This document shows, in pieces, positions 5,469-6,822 of a DNA stretch of 6,822 bases. A model generated the notes under the pieces. The model saw only the letters and a program-made list of their open reading frames with translations, searched no databases and was not told the DNA's origin. The stretch covers positions 1-6,822 of the forward strand of contig JAJKJG010000175.1 in NCBI GenBank assembly GCA_021154065.1, written 5' to 3'. This stretch comes from Methylobacterium sp. GTDB lineage: Bacteria; Pseudomonadota; Alphaproteobacteria; Rhizobiales; Beijerinckiaceae. The translations under genes were made by a program, and so were the position numbers. Each line of letters starts with the position of its first letter. Positions within the stretch are counted from its first letter, which is position 1.

Positions 5469-6822
5469 ATGACCGACAACAGCAGGAACGACCGCCGGCC
5501 CGATCGCGGCCGCCCCGGCGACGAGCGCGCCTCCGCCCTGAAGGCGGAGACGGAGGCGCCGCAGGAGGACCGCATCGCCAAGGTGATCGCCCGCGCCGGC
5601 ATCGCCTCGCGCCGCGACGCCGAGGCGATGATCGCCGAAGGCCGCGTCACGCTCAACGGCGCCGTGCTCGACTCGCCGGCCGTCAACGTCACCGACCGGG
5701 ACAGGATCACCGTCGACGGCGAGCCGCTGCCGGCGCGCGAGCGCACGCGCCTGTGGCTGTTCCACAAGCCGCGCGGCCTCGTCACGACCGCGCGCGATCC
5801 CGAAGGCCGGCCGACCGTGTTCGAGAGCCTGCCCGAGGACCTGCCCCGCGTCGTCGCGATCGGCCGCCTCGACATCAACACCGAAGGGCTCCTGCTCCTC
5901 ACCAACGACGGCGGGCTCGCCAAGGTGATCGCCCATCCCGACACCGGCTGGATGCGCCGCTATCGCGTGCGTGCGCATGGCGACGTGACGCAGGCGGAGC
6001 TCGACAAGCTCAAGGCCGGGATCACCCTCGAGGGCATGGATTACGGACCCGTCGAGGCGACGCTCGACCGCGTCCAGGGCGACAACGTCTGGATCACACT
6101 CGGGCTGCGCGAGGGCAAGAACCGCGAGGTCAAGAAGATCCTCGAGCATCTCGGGCTTGCCGTGAACCGGCTGATCCGGCTCTCCTTCGGGCCGTTCCAG
6201 CTCGGCGAGCTCGAGAGCGGGCTCGTCGAGGAGGTGCGCACCAAGGTCCTGAAGGAGCAGCTAGGGACGAAGCTCGCGGGTGAAGCGGGTGTCGATTTCG
6301 AGAGCCCGGTGCGCGAGCCGATCGCGCCGTTCGGATCGGAGACCCGCAAGGCCAAGGGCGAGCGCCCGCCGCGGCGCGACGACCGGCGCGATCGCGACGA
6401 CCGGCGCGACCACGACGACCGCCCGCGCGGCGGCTTCGGCGAGCGCCCACAGCGCAGCGGCGAGCGCGATTTCAAGAGCCGTGACCGCGACGGCGGTCCC
6501 CGAGGCGGTGCATCGCGCGGCGGCGAGCGGAGCGACGAGCGCCCACGCGTCGGCGGCCGGCCCGAGCGCCGGCCGACGGTCTGGCGCGACGGCGGCGAGG
6601 ACAGGCCGCGGCACAAGGCGCCGCGCCGCGGCGAGGATCCGCGCGCCGCCCGCGCCGCCGCCGGCGAGCGTCAGCGCGAGCGGGTCGCCTCGATCAGGGC
6701 GCCGGAGGGACGCAAGGTCCTGGTCGAGCGGCTCGTGAGCCAGCCCAGGCCCGAGGGCGAGCGTCCGCCCCGCCATCGCCGCGACGCGCGCCCGGCGCCC
6801 GGCGGCGACGATCGCCCGCGCC
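5469..6822 (+). CDS. rluB: 23S rRNA pseudouridine synthase RluB-like, with long charged tail (3' end outside window)
   Basis: Enzymes of the RsuA/RluB/RluE/RluF group convert a single rRNA uridine to pseudouridine; E. coli RluB acts at U2605 of 23S rRNA. In the 451 codons visible, an S4 RNA-binding domain (RIAKVIARAGIASRRDAEAM, from residue 35 to about 80) precedes the catalytic domain. The catalytic aspartate is Asp135 in GRLDINTEGLLLLTND (132-147); GKNREVKKILEHLGL (216-230) and RLIRLSFGPFQLG complete the signature. After about residue 283 the sequence becomes a disordered Arg/Asp/Gly/Glu/Pro-rich tail of at least 165 residues, still open at the edge; E. coli RluB has about 290 residues in total. 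Such tails are common on alphaproteobacterial RluB and probably bind RNA without specificity. The ATG at 5469 has only AGG as a ribosome-binding site. Substrate assignment to RluB rather than a sister enzyme is by overall resemblance. Confidence 0.9.
   Translation, partial: MTDNSRNDRRPDRGRPGDERASALKAETEAPQEDRIAKVIARAGIASRRDAEAMIAEGRVTLNGAVLDSPAVNVTDRDRITVDGEPLPARERTRLWLFHKPRGLVTTARDPEGRPTVFESLPEDLPRVVAIGRLDINTEGLLLLTNDGGLAKVIAHPDTGWMRRYRVRAHGDVTQAELDKLKAGITLEGMDYGPVEATLDRVQGDNVWITLGLREGKNREVKKILEHLGLAVNRLIRLSFGPFQLGELESGLVEEVRTKVLKEQLGTKLAGEAGVDFESPVREPIAPFGSETRKAKGERPPRRDDRRDRDDRRDHDDRPRGGFGERPQRSGERDFKSRDRDGGPRGGASRGGERSDERPRVGGRPERRPTVWRDGGEDRPRHKAPRRGEDPRAARAAAGERQRERVASIRAPEGRKVLVERLVSQPRPEGERPPRHRRDARPAPGGDDRPR
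6375..6428 (+). repeat. 18-bp tandem repeat coding the Arg/Asp tail of RluB
   Basis: Units 6375-6392 and 6393-6410 encode RDDRRD twice and differ at one base (GAT versus GAC). A third, diverged unit (6411-6428) encodes HDDRPR. The unit is a whole number of codons, so copy-number change would lengthen or shorten the tail without a frameshift. Confidence 0.65.

Noticed and set aside
5199..6283. Long reading frames on both strands over the start of tadA and rluB
   Set aside because: They are out of frame with intact TadA and RluB, whose catalytic motifs are complete; the alternatives are Arg-rich or Val/Ala/Gly-rich shadows.
1..6822. A new defence island, secondary-metabolite cluster or mobile element
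   Set aside because: All eight genes belong to common chromosomal families, seven of them with predictable functions and one (DUF2336) uncharacterised; no toxin-antitoxin, nuclease, recombinase or biosynthetic enzyme set is present.

Overview
This window looks like chromosomal, housekeeping DNA from a high-GC alphaproteobacterium, most likely of the order Hyphomicrobiales (Rhizobiales). The G+C content is about 70% by eye. Most proteins read like rhizobial versions, including a Cys-poor family 4-type uracil-DNA glycosylase, a DUF2336 protein, MoaB, TadA and RluB with a long charged tail. The genus cannot be settled from sequence reading. There is no transposase, integrase, phage gene, tRNA, rRNA or CRISPR array, and codon use does not obviously change along the window.

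Layout. (1) 1-428, minus: N-terminal quarter of electron transfer flavoprotein-ubiquinone oxidoreductase, running off the left edge. (2) 429-614: divergent control region with an 18-bp inverted repeat, four tandem 22-bp repeats and a possible promoter that would start transcription at the next start codon. (3) 615-1430, plus: uracil-DNA glycosylase. (4) 1421-1461: overlapping GC-rich hairpins. (5) 1540-2439, plus: membrane-anchored HExxH zinc peptidase of the YpfJ family. (6) 2444-3409, minus: DUF2336 protein, tail to tail with the peptidase and 4 bp away. (7) 3410-3561: divergent spacer. (8) 3562-4098 and 4095-4994, plus: moaB and a patatin-like phospholipase, joined by an ATGA overlap. (9) 4937-4964: a perfect 28-bp palindrome inside the last codons of the phospholipase gene and 1 bp beyond the tadA stop. 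(10) 4966-5445, minus: tadA. (11) 5469-6822, plus: rluB, running off the right edge, divergent from tadA across only 23 bp.

Functional picture. The genes are individually common and do not form one pathway: respiratory electron entry from flavoprotein dehydrogenases, DNA repair, proteolysis, molybdenum cofactor assembly, lipid hydrolysis, tRNA wobble editing and rRNA pseudouridylation. tadA and rluB both modify translation RNAs. No gap between genes exceeds 190 bp. I found no convincing new biological system. The parts most worth a second look are non-coding: the repeat array and operator-like palindrome at 449-584, and the palindrome that now codes for the end of the phospholipase.
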